DNA of 64,000 bases, taken from assembly GCA_029706075.1 (NCBI GenBank), contig JAINUG010000256.1, positions 868,001 to 932,000 on the forward strand. The letters are read 5' to 3'. Below, piece after piece: positions 47,656-58,080 of this stretch; position 1 is the first letter of the stretch, and each line of letters starts with the position of its first letter. The DNA is from Aldrovandia affinis. Its lineage: Eukaryota > Chordata > Actinopteri > Notacanthiformes > Halosauridae. The position numbers were made by a program, and so were the translations under genes. The notes beneath the pieces are model-generated. The model ran no database searches. It was given only the letters and a program-made list of their open reading frames with translations, and was not told the DNA's origin.

Positions 47656-48481
47656 CTCCCATTTGTCACCTCCCTTGTGAACTCCTCCCTGTCTTCTGGT
47701 TGTTTCCCCTCGCCCTTCAAAAGGGCCCATATCACCCCTCTGCTGAAAAAACCCACTGTAGACCCCTCAGTCATCCAGAATTATCGCCCAGTATCCCTCC
47801 TCCCCTTCCTGTCTAAAACCCTTGAAAGAGCGGAATCTAACCAACTCTCTGCTTTCTTCACACCGCACGAGCCGCCTCCCTCTCCTCCATCCTGATCCTG
47901 CTTGATCTCTCAGCTGCCTTCGACACTGTGGAGCACTCCATCCTCCTGTCCTCCCTGGCAGCAACAGGGATCTGCGGTACAGCCCTCGCCTGGATCGAGT
48001 CCTACCTCTCCAGTCACTCCTTCCAGGTTGCCTGGGCTGGTAAAGTATCACCGCCTCTCTCCCTCCCCACCGGGGTTCCACAGGGCTCAGTCCTTGGTCC
48101 CCTTCTCTTCTCCCTGTACACCCGCTCCCTTGGCTCTGTAATCTCTGCCCACGGCTTATCTTACCATTGTTATGCTGATGACACTCAACTCTTTCTCTCC
48201 TTCTCCCCATCAGACACTCAGGTCTCTACCCGCATCTCTCCTTGCCTGAGGGACATTCAGAGCTGGATGGACAGTCACCACCGAAAGCTCAACCCAGGTA
48301 AAACAGAACTAATCTTCATTCCTGCCCTAAACTCTCCCCACCTTGATTTCTCCATTTCTCTAGGTGACACCCTGGTGACATCATCACCCTGCGCGAAGAA
48401 TCTCGGTGTGGTGATGGACAACAGGCTGTCCCTATCAATGAGCATTGCAGCGGTACGGGCGTGCAGATTCTTCCTGTATAA
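47656..48481 (+). pseudogene. L2 ORF2: reverse transcriptase core
   Basis: The sequence reads FKRAHITPLLKKPTVDPSVI, QNYRPVSLLPFLSKTLERAE. A deletion near 47870 removes the GHSTET segment, and motif A LDLSAAFDTV follows in another frame, with its catalytic Asp present. From 47928 an open frame carries LAWIESYLSSHSFQVAWAGK, motif B VPQGSVLGPLLFSLYTRSLG, motif C HCYADDTQLFLSF and LNPGKTELIFIPAL, up to RACRFFLYN at the hAT insertion. The catalytic residues are intact; the deletion, frame changes and hAT insertion inactivate it. Confidence 0.9.
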
Positions 48482-50011
48482 CAGGGGTCCCCAAACTTTT
48501 TCCTGTGAGGGCCACATAACTTTTCCCTTCTCTGATGGGGGCCGGGGTCAGTTTGTAACAGAAAAAGTATGACGATTGCAGGGGTGCCTAAACGTAAACA
48601 TTTATTGTTTTCCAGAAAGCCACACATAACCAAATATTAATAACCCTTTCCGGGATCTTCACAGAAAAAAAAGTCAGGAAATAAATAATAACACTATTAA
48701 TGAAATAAATAACACTATTTATGAAATAAATAATAACCAAATAACCCTCTCTGGGTTCTTCACAGAAAAAAAGTCCATTGAACAGTAACTTTCTGTTGTG
48801 CCGTGCACAATCTTAACAGGTAAAAGTTCAGCTTAGTTGTCAGAGCAGAATCTCTTACTTAAATGACTCATATGAGCAGTCTCTCAAAGTTCTTGTGTTC
48901 ATGTTTCATGTTTCATGTTTCATGTGTGAAAAGGTTTGCTCGCAGATATACGTGCTGCCAAAAAGTGTGGACATCTTCATTGCATGTTTTTTTATGTTAG
49001 GGTACGTGTCGTTTGGGAGGGCGGCATAGAAGTCAATGAGACTGTTGGGCTTGAATGCGTCTTTCAGAACATCACAGTTCTGTAACTCGGCTAACTCAAA
49101 CTGATAAGAAGGCTGAGCTTCATCGATGTCGGCAACAAAGGGGTTCTGGAAAAGACGGATTTATTTTGCATTAACATGTAGTTGCCGGAATCGCACACTG
49201 AACTCCGCCTTCAGCATTTCCAGTGCTTCCACACACTTTTCAGCTGGGAACGGGACCGCTGGGTTCTCTGCAGAGAGGTTTTGGGTAGCAGGGAGATGGA
49301 TGAAGTTGTGCTTTTTCACTTTTTCCAAAAGCAGCGCTAGTTTCACCTCAAATGCTTTTATGTGAGAATACATGTCGCAAATGAGTTTCCCCTGGCCTTG
49401 TAGCTGCAAGTTAAGGCTGTTCAGCATTTCTGTCACGTCTGTTAAAAATGCGAGGTGCCATTTCCATTCTGGGTCGATCAGCTCTGGGACCGTTTTGTCT
49501 TTTGAATGAAGAAATGCGTTAATTTCGGGTAGCAGCTCGTAAAACGCGAAACCGAAAAAGCTGGCCCGAACGGATGACTGGTTCAGCTGAGCTTGGCATA
49601 CAAATGTATTCTGCTGAGCTAACAGTCCACTTTTTAGCTTTGAGAGTTTGTCTGCTCGCATTTGGCCTTGCAAGCTATTATACTTGTCTTTGTGACGGGA
49701 TTCATAGTGTCGGCGCAGATTGTATTCTTTGAATACCGCCACCGCCTCTTGACAGATGAGACAAACAGCCTTTTCTTTGCATTGAACAAAAAAATAATCG
49801 TTTGACCACTGCAGGTTAAATACCCTGCATTCTGAATCAATTTTTCTCTTACCTAACCTTTTCGCCATTATTCCGTTCTATTTGACAGGGGCGAGTTTTA
49901 GATTCGCGTGGCCAGACTGAAAAAAATCATAATGCATCTCTGGTATTGTTCAGGGGGCCGGGCCAAATGTGAGGCGGGCCGGGCCCGCGGGCCGTAGTTT
50001 GGGGACCACTG
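48482..50011 (-). mobile_element. hAT transposon (Charlie-like) inside L2
   Basis: The ends CAGGGGTCCCCAAACT and, inverted, CAGTGGTCCCCAAACT differ at one base. The flanks CTGTATAA (48474-48481) and CTGTAGAG (50012-50019) match at 6 of 8. Sub-terminal sequence is GC-rich on the right (GGGCCGGGCCCGCGGGCC). The minus strand encodes a shortened transposase. Confidence 0.92.
49161..49868 (-). CDS. Shortened hAT transposase-like ORF with BED-type zinc finger
   Basis: An uninterrupted 235-residue frame from the ATG at 49868 to the stop at 49161. The N-terminus reads MAKRLGKRKIDSECRVF, a typical start for hAT proteins related to ZBED/GTF2IRD2-type genes. Residues of about 36-62 hold a zinc finger, CLICQEAVAVFKEYNLRRHY then ESRH (C-x2-C...H-x4-H). 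A further stretch reads DKLSKLKSGLLAQQNTF. After residue 105 a large internal deletion joins directly to the late part (LLPEINAFLHSKDKTVPELI, WKWHLAFLTDVTEMLNSLNL, LQGQGKLICDMYSHIKAFEV). The catalytic core and the C-terminal dimerisation domain are missing. It could at most make a DNA-binding fragment; there is no sign of host use. Confidence 0.8.
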   Translation of the reverse strand: MAKRLGKRKIDSECRVFNLQWSNDYFFVQCKEKAVCLICQEAVAVFKEYNLRRHYESRHKDKYNSLQGQMRADKLSKLKSGLLAQQNTFVCQAQLNQSSVRASFFGFAFYELLPEINAFLHSKDKTVPELIDPEWKWHLAFLTDVTEMLNSLNLQLQGQGKLICDMYSHIKAFEVKLALLLEKVKKHNFIHLPATQNLSAENPAVPFPAEKCVEALEMLKAEFSVRFRQLHVNAK

Positions 50012-50019
50012 CTGTAGAG

Positions 50020-50536
50020 GATCCGTCCCTTCCTTACCATGTACTCTACCCAGCTCCTGGTCCAAGCAATGGTACTGTCCCGCTTGGACTACTGCAACTC
50101 GCTCCTGGTTGACCTTCCCGCATCTGCCATCAGACCCCTGCAACTCATCCAGAACGCTGCAGCCCGTCTGGTCTACAACCTTCCTAGACACTCCCATGTC
50201 ACCCCCCTGCTCACTACCCTCCACTGGCTGCCTGTTATAGCTTGCATCAAATTCAAGACATTGGTCCTAGCATACCAGGCAGTCAAGGGATCAGCCCCAA
50301 CATACCTCCTCAAGATCTTCAAACCCTACACACCTGCCAGACCACTCCGTTCTGCTACCTCAGGACGCCTAGCACCTCCCCCCCTCTGCACCTGCGCTTC
50401 CCGGTCACGTCTCCTGTCGGTTCTGGCTCCACGATGGTGGAATTACCTTCCTGTGGAAGTCAGAACAGCTGAGACCCTGGCCACCTTCAAGCGACGACTG
50501 AAGACTCACCTCTTCAGTGTGCACCTCTCCCCGTAG
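50020..50536 (+). pseudogene. L2 ORF2: C-terminal part after the hAT insertion
   Basis: The open frame from 50039 reads STQLLVQAMVLSRLDYCNSL, LPASAIRPLQLIQNAAARLV, HVTPLLTTLHWLPVIACIKF and VRTAETLATFKRRLKTHLFS, with a stop at 50534-50536. It continues the protein cut at 48481. This half is itself undamaged. Confidence 0.9.
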
Positions 50537-51329
50537 TGCGGTTTTTGTTAACTTAGGGACATAGTTGCTTAGTTTCACACGTCTACTTGTTTATGTATTG
50601 TATTAGGCTTAGGCATTATTTTTTGCATTGATTGCCTTATTGCTACCTTTGAATTGTGGCTACATATTTACCTACAAGGTCCTAGTTTAACTATGTGGTT
50701 GCTCCTAGCACTCAGGAACTGTACTTCCCACTAGGGTGGCTTTCAGCAAAACTGTTCTTGACTACGGTTAACATTTTGTTGTACGTCGCTCTGGATAAGA
50801 GCATCTGCCAAATGCCTGTAATGTAATGTAATGTAATGCTGGTGGTGGTGTAATGGTGTGGGGAATGTTTTCTTGGCACACACTAGGTCCCATAATACCA
50901 ATTGAGCATCGTCACAGCCTACCTGCATCTTGTTGCTGACCATGTGCATCCCTTTATGGCCACAGTCTACCCATCTTCTAAAGGCTACTTCCAGAAGGAT
51001 AATGCATCATGTCACAAAGCATATGTCATCTCAAGTTGGTTCCACGAACATGACAATGAGTTCAGTGTACTCCAATGACCTCCACAGTCACCAGATCTCA
51101 GTGCGATAGAGCACCTTTGGGATGTGGAATGGGAGATTCACAACATGAATGTGCAGCTGGCAAATCTGCAGCAACTGCATGATGTTATCATGTCAATATG
51201 GACCAGAATCTCTGAGGAATGTTTCCAGTACCTTATTGAATCCATGCCACCAAGAATTCAAGCTGTTCTGGGGGCAAAGGGGGGTCCTACCCAGTACTAG
51301 GAAGGTGTACCTAATAAAGTAGCCACTGA

Positions 51330-51335
<6 letters not shown>

Positions 51336-51360
<25 letters not shown>
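51336..51360. repeat. TA microsatellite
   Basis: About 12 TA units between two Tc1 elements, which target TA. Confidence 0.9.
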
Positions 51361-51913
51361 CACTACCGTTCAAAAGTTTGGGGTCACCTTCCATCTGGAC
51401 TATGGCTAATCGGGCACTCCTTCATTCTTCAGCAAGATAACGACCCGAAACACACCTTGAAGTTGTGCAAGAACTATCTGGTGAAGGAGGAATGTGAACA
51501 ACAACTCAAACTAAAGACCTGGCCTGCCCAGTGTCCAGACCTCAATCCCATAGAACTTGTATGGGACAAACTGGAAAGGAAGAGTCAAAGCAAAGCATCC
51601 CACAAGTTTCTCTGGGAATTGCTGCAGGATAGCTGGGAAAACATGTTGGGTGATTTCCTGCTAAAACTTATTAACCGAATGGCCACTGTTTGTGAGGCTA
51701 TTCTCACGCCAAAGGGTGACTATTTTGAGGAATCCAAGATTCAATTTTCAAAATACTTTTCTTGAACATTTCTTTGATGTTCATTTTGTTCATTGTTACA
51801 TGTGTTTTTTGTCATTTTAAAGTATTTACAGAAATGTATACAGTGTAAAGCATTGTCAATTATGAGATAAAAATAGTTTCCAGCAGGTGACCCCAAACTT
51901 TTGAACGGTAGTG
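51361..51913 (+). mobile_element. Internally deleted Tc1-like transposon with perfect ends
   Basis: CACTACCGTTCAAAAGTTTG (51361) and its exact inverse (ending GAACGGTAGTG at 51913) form 29-bp perfect inverted repeats next to TA. It is 553 bp; the first half of the transposase is gone. Confidence 0.93.
51418..51765 (+). pseudogene. Tc1-like transposase C-terminal part, open frame
   Basis: The frame reads [20 protein letters not shown] (second catalytic Asp), LKTWPAQCPDLNPIELVWDK (catalytic Glu), WELLQDSWENMLGDFLLKLI and ends ESKIQFSKYFS. The N-terminal helix-turn-helix and the first Asp are removed by an internal deletion, and the left terminus runs almost directly into this piece. There are no stops within the remnant. 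The undamaged end and perfect termini suggest it was mobilised by a full-length relative. Confidence 0.88.
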
Positions 51914-52039
51914 TATATATATACTGTAATGTGTATCTTAGCTTCGAGGATATATTATGTGAATTTGAGTTTACATACCTTCAATTTACTTATATATACT
52001 GTATATACGCCCACACACACACACATTTTTTTTTCTTTT

Positions 52040-52135
52040 TGCGACACTGGCACAGTCTGGATTCGATACCAGACCATGGGGCTCATCCACACACTAGAAA
52101 AGGGCTTTAAAGGATGAGCCACCCAGCAGCCCATA
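52040..52135 (-). repeat. Possible tRNA-derived SINE head
   Basis: On the minus strand, GGGTGGCTCATCC (A-box-like) is followed by GGTATCGAATCC (B-box-like) at tRNA-gene spacing, but with extra sequence between. No tail was recognised. Weak evidence. Confidence 0.35.
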
Positions 52136-52459
52136 TATACATTTTGAAATTATTATTATCAGTGTCTATGGCTGTTATGATTTAAATTGATCATATGGCA
52201 TGACAGAATGTAATTGGTGTCAATTAAGGTTTTGATTGACAACCGGGGTACATAAAGGTCACGTTTTAAATTGAGGTTTTCCCTAATACCCAGAAGCATA
52301 AATAGCAATGGTAATAAAAACCCTTAAATTCTGGCTCTTTTAAGTTTTCCAGAGTTAGATGACGTGTCAAACTTGAAGCCCAACAGCCCTTGGAATTCTA
52401 ACAGCGCCCTGTCACATCTTGTAGGACACATAACTTCAGCATGTACATGTAATGTATGA

Positions 52460-52460
<1 letters not shown>

Positions 52461-52494
<34 letters not shown>

Positions 52495-52528
52495 TGAGAG
52501 AGTGAGAGAGAAAGAGAAAGAAAAATGC
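52461..52528. repeat. TG/GA microsatellite
   Basis: TG repeats at 52461-52492 run into GAGAGA-type repeats. Confidence 0.92.
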
Positions 52529-53044
52529 TTCACATTCTGCCAGAAATAAATCAGTTAAAATCATTGCAACATCCTGCATTCCCACTAATGGCTGCTGTTT
52601 TTAATTGTGGTCAGTGAAGTGGAAACAGAGGGATTGAGATAAACTCTGTCACCCTGGTTAAGCAAACTGTGGAGTTCAGGAGAGTCCAGAGGGCTGATGT
52701 TTTTTTTTATTCCTTCTGACAATTAACACACTTTTAATCTGCCATTGTGCAGAGCATGCAGTCTGTTGTTTTTCAAATACCGGTAGAGCGAATCAATTGG
52801 TGGCTTGGCCAAGTTCAGTCAGGCTTCTCACTCGTCACTGGAAATCATCAACTTCACATTAACAATCACGATTTTGTTCTGCATGTAGTGGGATAGATTT
52901 ATCAGAATAATGGTGATGCCATTTTCACAGACTTCATGGAAAAGCACTTAGTAGAATGTGGAATGACCTTCCCTCACAAAGGAGGTACATTTTATTGACA
53001 GTTTGTTTTATTATGAAAGGTGTTGTCTTTGTGTGCAAACTAAA

Positions 53045-53310
53045 ATTATCCTCCAGCCAATTTCCCGGGCCGGCAGAGCCACCTCCTCCGAGACAGAACC
53101 CAACCACAGATGCCCTTCCGCTCCTCGATGAACTTGTGCCGGCTCAGCCCCCCCCCTCCCCCTGGGGCAGACAGCCAAATGCCGCTCCCGATCGGGGCTA
53201 ACGGCAGAGACAGGTTTCTAACTGCATCCCTGATAGGCAGCCACACTCGTATCAGACCAGCCAAGATACGGTGCATAAGACCGCTACGCTATCCGCCGGG
53301 GCTTTCAATT
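53045..53310 (-). repeat. GC-rich interspersed repeat, possibly SINE-like
   Basis: A 265-bp GC-rich block with sharp borders to AT-rich DNA. On the minus strand it begins AAAGCCCCGGCGGATAGCGT and reads like a tRNA-type head, but the boxes are poor. No duplication was identified. Confidence 0.35.
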
Positions 53311-55187
53311 TTTAATGAAAAGAAAATTCCACAAAATTGAACTTAGATCATGTAGTAACTGTCTGCCCTGACTATCTGAAATTAGACATGATTTTATTGC
53401 TAATTATATGCTGCCATCCATCCTATATGTTGTACCTCTCAAACAAATTGGATTCTGACATATTCTTGATTCACATGCAGGTCTGGAGCAGTGTGTTTTT
53501 AACACTGTATTAGGATATGCAGACCACTATGGTGCATTGATAAATTATATCTTATCTTATGTTTAGGTGGAGTTATGGCTGCCGACAAGCTAATAAGTAA
53601 CTCCATACACCTTGTCTACAGACAGTCACACATATCTGGCATCCTTTACAAAACTATTGTTTGGGGTATACTACACTATAATTTAGTTCTGCTTGTGAAA
53701 TAAAGTAAACAGGCCAATTACCCTCACATTTGGAAGCAAATCCAATATCTTAATGACTGACCAAATGCATGCAAACTGGCAACAAAAACCTTTTCTCAGC
53801 AATAGACTGTGAGTGCAACTCAGACAGAAAGGAAATTGGGGAAATTATGAGTGTGGGTAAACTGAGAGACTTATCATTCTCTCCTCAGAAAACGTATCTG
53901 AAGCAATTGCTTTTAAATTTGATTGAAAACATTTAAATTATACTGGGGTGTTGAGGTTTGGTAGTTGGGTGATTATCCCAAATCACTATTAAATACATTG
54001 CACAGTACCTTCCTGTACCTTATGGAATCCCACAGAGCTGTAAACCTCTTCCACATTCAATTTGGAATAAATACACCACTGTGTACCAGGTAACACATGT
54101 ATGCAGGTTCCATTAAGAAATCAAATAAAATTCTGTGTAACACAATGCCATTCTCTGTAAAGCATAAATAGACTGGAATGGATTTACTGGGCTGTATTTC
54201 ACAGGAAACAGCACACAGGTACTGGGCAGAACTTGTAACTACTTGGAAGGTTATTAACGATGCTGTTAATTGTACCACTAACAGTGAAGTACAAACACTG
54301 CCTTGTGATCAGCCTCATTATAAGAGTATCCCTGCTTTTAAAACCACACCGCTCCCTGCTGTATGCTACATGCCAGGCCCAAGCAGTGCAGGATCATTCC
54401 CACAATGCACTGTTTCAGCACTTATTACTGTATAATAAGGCTGCCAATACTATTTAGCACTAGTGTATGGGATACAAACACTTCATATTCACACCAATAT
54501 TTCAGTATATATGTAAGATGTGCATGCACAAATCAAAGACTAAAACAGGAACAAAGAAAACAAATGGTCTTCATTGAAATACTTGCTGAGTTGGCTGTGC
54601 AAATTTGGTCATTGGTGATCAACACAGATTATGATCTGGAAGCTGGTAGGTTTGAATGGCTGAAAAGAAAACCACAGCTCCCAGACTCATTACAACATGT
54701 GCGAGACTTTATCTATTCAGGTCAAATACATCTCCTTTGGCTTTTTACCAAGAACAATTAAGTCGCTGCAGGGAGGAAGCAAGTCGTTAAAAAGAAAGGC
54801 TCTTGATGGACAGAAAAGTCCTTTTAACTCATTTCAGGTCATTATGCTCCATTTTCTCTTCCCTCAAGTAAAGGCTATTGAACCCAGTGGAGAACAAGTG
54901 AAGGCGGCATCAGTAGGTCAAAGGTCAAATGTCAACTTGTGAACTTCAGCAGCCTCCTACCTTTATTACCGTTTGTAATAAAGACACGGAGACATGTATT
55001 TTAACTGTTTAGATGAGGTTACTTAATAAAAAAATATGCATTCTCTTTATTAAGTAATCATCAGATCATCTTAAAATGTTACTTAAAGATGTTTGAAAGT
55101 ACAGTAGAACCTCAGAGATACAGACCTTATAGTTGCGGATTGACTGGCTATTTTTGTGTTTAATTGATTAAGGGGTTTGATGTTCAA
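53311..55187. other. Unassigned sequence
   Basis: No supported gene. Open frames around 54178-54940 have no recognisable domain. Confidence 0.45.
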
Positions 55188-55499
55188 TTAAAGGAATAGT
55201 ACAGCCAAAATCTGAAATTCCATGATCTTCTTGCTTTTTATGCTGAATAAGTGAGGAAAATAGGAGCTAGCACACAATTTTGCATTTTAATGTATCACTT
55301 TGTGAAATCAGAAATTGAACTTGTAAATCCTCATCACGCTACACTTCGCCTTCTCTGACATAAGAAATATAATGGAGCCTTATTTATTACATTTAGTCTA
55401 AAATCTGTAAGCACCTGATTGCAAAACAAAACCTCACAGCAAGTGTAAAAACTAGGCATGGGCACATGTAGCCATTCATATAGTCCTGACAACATGTTA

Positions 55500-56695
55500 G
55501 TGTGAAGGGGGTCAGTGATTCCTCTCTACCTAATGAACTAAACAAATTCTACACCCGCTTCGAGAGGCCTGACCTGGAATCCAAAATGGTGGAATACAAA
55601 CTCAGTCTCTTACGCCATCCACCACCCTCCAAGAACAGGAAGTGCTAAAGCTGCTCAAAGCTACCCCAACCAACAAGGCCGCCAGACCGGATGGCATTTG
55701 TGGCAGGACCCTCAGGCACTATGCTGAGCAGCTCAGCGGGGTCCTCCTGCAGCTATTCCAGTCTTCGCTGGACCAAGGGGTGGTCTCATTGCCATCATCC
55801 CAGTCCCCAAAAACAACAACGCTCACTCTCTCAATGACCACAGACCCATAGCCTTAACATCACTAGTCATGAAGGTCCTAGAGAAGTCCCACATTATGTC
55901 TAGTACTGTTGCCCACCTAGACCCTCTTCAGTTTGCCTACCATACCAAAAAGAGGGGGTTGATGCCAAACTGTTCCTGCTTGATACCATGTATAGTCACC
56001 TTGAGAATAGTGGAGCTTTTGCTAGGCTCTTATTTGTGGATTTCTCTCCGCGTTCAACTCCATGCAGCCTGCCGTCCTTGCCAGTAAACTGGACACTCAA
56101 TTTAGACCAAGGTCTAATTTTGTGGATTATGGAATTTTTAACAGACAGACCACAGAGAGTCTTTACCAATGGCACACTATCAGACACACTGTACACCTGC
56201 ACAGGCTCACCACAAGGGTGCGTCCTGTCCCCGCTCCTGTTCATTCTCTACACTAATGACTGTAAGAGCACCCATGCCAACCGCCATCTTGTCAAATTTG
56301 CTGACGACACCGTCCTTCTCTCACTCCTCTCAGGAACTGAGCGGATGTCCTCTATCCCCACTTACAAATGCTTCCTCTCGGGCACTGTCTGCGCCTCCCC
56401 AGGTGCTCTACCGACCAACGCGGAGCATCTTTCATACCTAAGGCCATCTGTCTGGTAAACAAGGCACTAAAAGATGATCCTAGGCTCTACCTGGAGCTTG
56501 GTACATGAAATGCCTACCGTGCATGTGGACTAACTGTTAATATTTTACATTTATAATTTTTATTTTTTTCATTGCACTTGCGCATACAGCCCCAATGTAG
56601 CTTTATTGTATTTGACTGTGTCTGCTTCTTGTCTGTTTTTACCATGCCCAAATTAAAATTGTCCTTCCGGGATTAATAAAGTTGTATTGTATTTT
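55500..56695 (+). mobile_element. Rex1-type LINE, truncated and internally deleted
   Basis: Linker, reverse transcriptase and 3' UTR pieces lie in order. The 3' end reads CCTTCCGGGATTAATAAAGT then TGTATTGTATT, like the minus-strand copy at 18.04 kb. The interior is deleted between the active-site region and the last coding segment. Confidence 0.88.
55510..56458 (+). pseudogene. Rex1-type reverse transcriptase remnant
   Basis: Pieces in several frames: LPNELNKFYTRFERPDLESK (linker), KAARPDGICGRTLRHYAEQL (start of the RT), a decayed NDHRPIALTSLVMKVLEK segment, then FVDFSPRSTP (damaged motif A). From 56060 come DQGLILWIMEFLTDRPQRVF, TGSPQGCVLSPLLFILYTND (motif B) and HLVKFADDTVLLSLLSGTE (motif C, catalytic Asps present). 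A deletion then jumps to TNAEHLSYLRPSVW near the protein end. At least two frameshifts. No function. Confidence 0.87.
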
Positions 56696-56944
56696 ACTGT
56701 AACTCATACATTTTTCAAATACTTGATAATGTGTACAGGCATGAATCCTTATTCAGAGTGCAATTTCTCTTTCATTTCCCTTAATTGCCCTCATGCTCAT
56801 CCAGTACAATACAAAGATATTTCTCAAGGTCTAAACTATGATCCCTCTGGGCAAAGCTTGGACTGGCTTGTTTTGTGAATTTGTATTGAAACAGTATTTC
56901 ATGTCAGAAGATACAGATCAAAATGTAAGTGGCATGCCCTATAT

Positions 56945-57093
56945 CAGGGTTCCTCAAATCTGACCCATGAATCCAAATACAGCCCTGATTTTCCTAATTG
57001 AACAATGAATGCAATTGATTGACCAGAGTGTCTTTACACCTGAGTGTCTTCACACTCAAAACAGCAGTGAGGACCGTGATTTGAGGAACCCTT
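56945..57093. mobile_element. hAT MITE, 149 bp
   Basis: A perfect 8-bp duplication CCCTATAT (56937-56944, 57094-57101) flanks 15-bp perfect inverted repeats AGGGTTCCTCAAATC; only the outermost base differs (C versus A). Non-coding. Confidence 0.93.
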
Positions 57094-57279
57094 CCCTATA
57101 TACAATTGCATTTTGGGAAAGAACTGTAGAACTGTGAGATGGTCACAGTGGCATTTCTGAATTTCAGCTATTGGAGTTAAAATAGTATAAACATACTCCA
57201 ATTGTATTTGAAATCTTGCAGGAATAACAGTGACATACATGAATCAATTGATACAAATCTTACTGGACTATTCCTTTAA

Positions 57280-58072
57280 GATTCAGTAATATTTGCTTTG
57301 AAGAAATATGTGTCTTGTCATTTTGGTTTTTAAAATCACTTTGGCAACACAATCCTGTTTATTGTCATTCCACTTGAACTGAATTGATAAAGAGAGAATG
57401 AGAGAGAGTGAGAGAAAGAGAGAGAAATCAATGAATGGTTAAATACAAAATATTATGTTTAATACATACATACATACATATACAGTACTCAAAAAAACAT
57501 TTTGAGAGTCAATAAAACTTAATTTTACTCGATATTCACATTATCACATTTCATCACATTATTTTCCTGGCCTACTTCAGTGCAGGGTGCAAGCCAGTTG
57601 CTTTCAATTACAGGCCCTCAAATATGGTATGAAGATATATGGCCTGTCACACAATATGAGCTCTGCATGTGGTAAACATCTCATTGCATTACATATCCTG
57701 TCCTCTAATGAAGGAGTTTTTATGGAATGTTTGGGCTGGTACCCCCTGAGAGCTGAGCCATGCAGTGGTAAGGCTCTGTGACACGAATAACAAAACTGTG
57801 AGAGGACAATAAATCTTGAATGACAGCAGTGAGCCTCATGAAAAGAAATTCTACTGGTGCAGTGCACAAAACCCATCCATTAGATACTAAATGCTCATAC
57901 TGGTCAACTAAAAAGTAATACTATATGGCAGTTATAGATGACAATTATTTCCAGGGTTCCATGGAGTTATGAAGAGCTCTTAATGTTATTCAATTAATGT
58001 GAATATATTTTAGAGGGAGTACATTGCAATTTGCCAGTTGTTGTGGGGGGGGAGGGGGGGGTTCAACTGTGC
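57280..58072. other. Unassigned sequence
   Basis: GA-rich tract at 57393-57427 and short ATAC repeats at 57467-57481. No gene seen. Confidence 0.5.
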
Positions 58073-58080
58073 CCTTAGGG

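Larger units (their letters stand above)
46282..50837 (+). mobile_element. L2 LINE copy, split by an hAT element
   Basis: It is flanked by GCTGGT at 46276-46281 and 50838-50843, consistent with a target duplication. The order is endonuclease, proline-rich linker with an 18-bp minisatellite, reverse transcriptase, [hAT insertion 48482-50011], thumb/C-terminus. The 3' tail is GTCGCTCTGGATAAGAGCAT, ending in AATGT repeats (50819-50837). Confidence 0.92.
45850..51300 (+). pseudogene. Tc1-like transposase interrupted by the L2 insertion
   Basis: Left part: sequence near 46150-46240 corresponds to the first-Asp region (TGTCTGACGAATCTCGATTT, i.e. SDESRF, in one frame). The coding stops where L2 begins, after CAGGCTGCTGG. 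Right part: from 50838 GGGGVMVWGMFSWHTLG-like wording follows, then FQKDNASCHKAYVISSWFHE (second Asp position) and PPQSPDLSAIEHLWDVEWEI (catalytic Glu), ending near 51299. The match of both halves across the insert shows L2 landed in an existing Tc1. Further frameshifts and stops are present. Confidence 0.85.
45745..51332 (+). mobile_element. Tc1-like transposon split by an L2 LINE
   Basis: The left end CACTCATTGGTCACTTTATT (after TA) and the right end, inverted (CACTCAGTGGCTACTTTATT), form the inverted repeats. The left part ends in the middle of the transposase at about 46280, and the right part resumes at 50838 with the expected next codons. Removing the L2 leaves about 1.0 kb. The right flank is GT/TA microsatellite. 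Confidence 0.92.
55192..57275. mobile_element. TTAA-flanked DNA element (Kolobok-like?) with nested insertions
   Basis: The ends AGGAATAGTACAG and, inverted, AGGAATAGTCCAG match at 12 of 13. Both are flanked by TTAA (55188-55191, 57276-57279). TTAA duplications occur in piggyBac and Kolobok families; the terminus is unlike the piggyBac-like copy at 1951. After removing the Rex1 and hAT insertions about 0.7 kb remains, without coding sequence. Confidence 0.65.

Noticed and set aside
47244..47774. Long glycine/histidine/serine-rich minus-strand frame
   Set aside because: It is the antisense shadow of the 18-bp minisatellite in the L2 coding strand.
54178..54942. Overlapping open frames suggesting a small gene
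   Set aside because: Frames switch without splice signals and show no domain.
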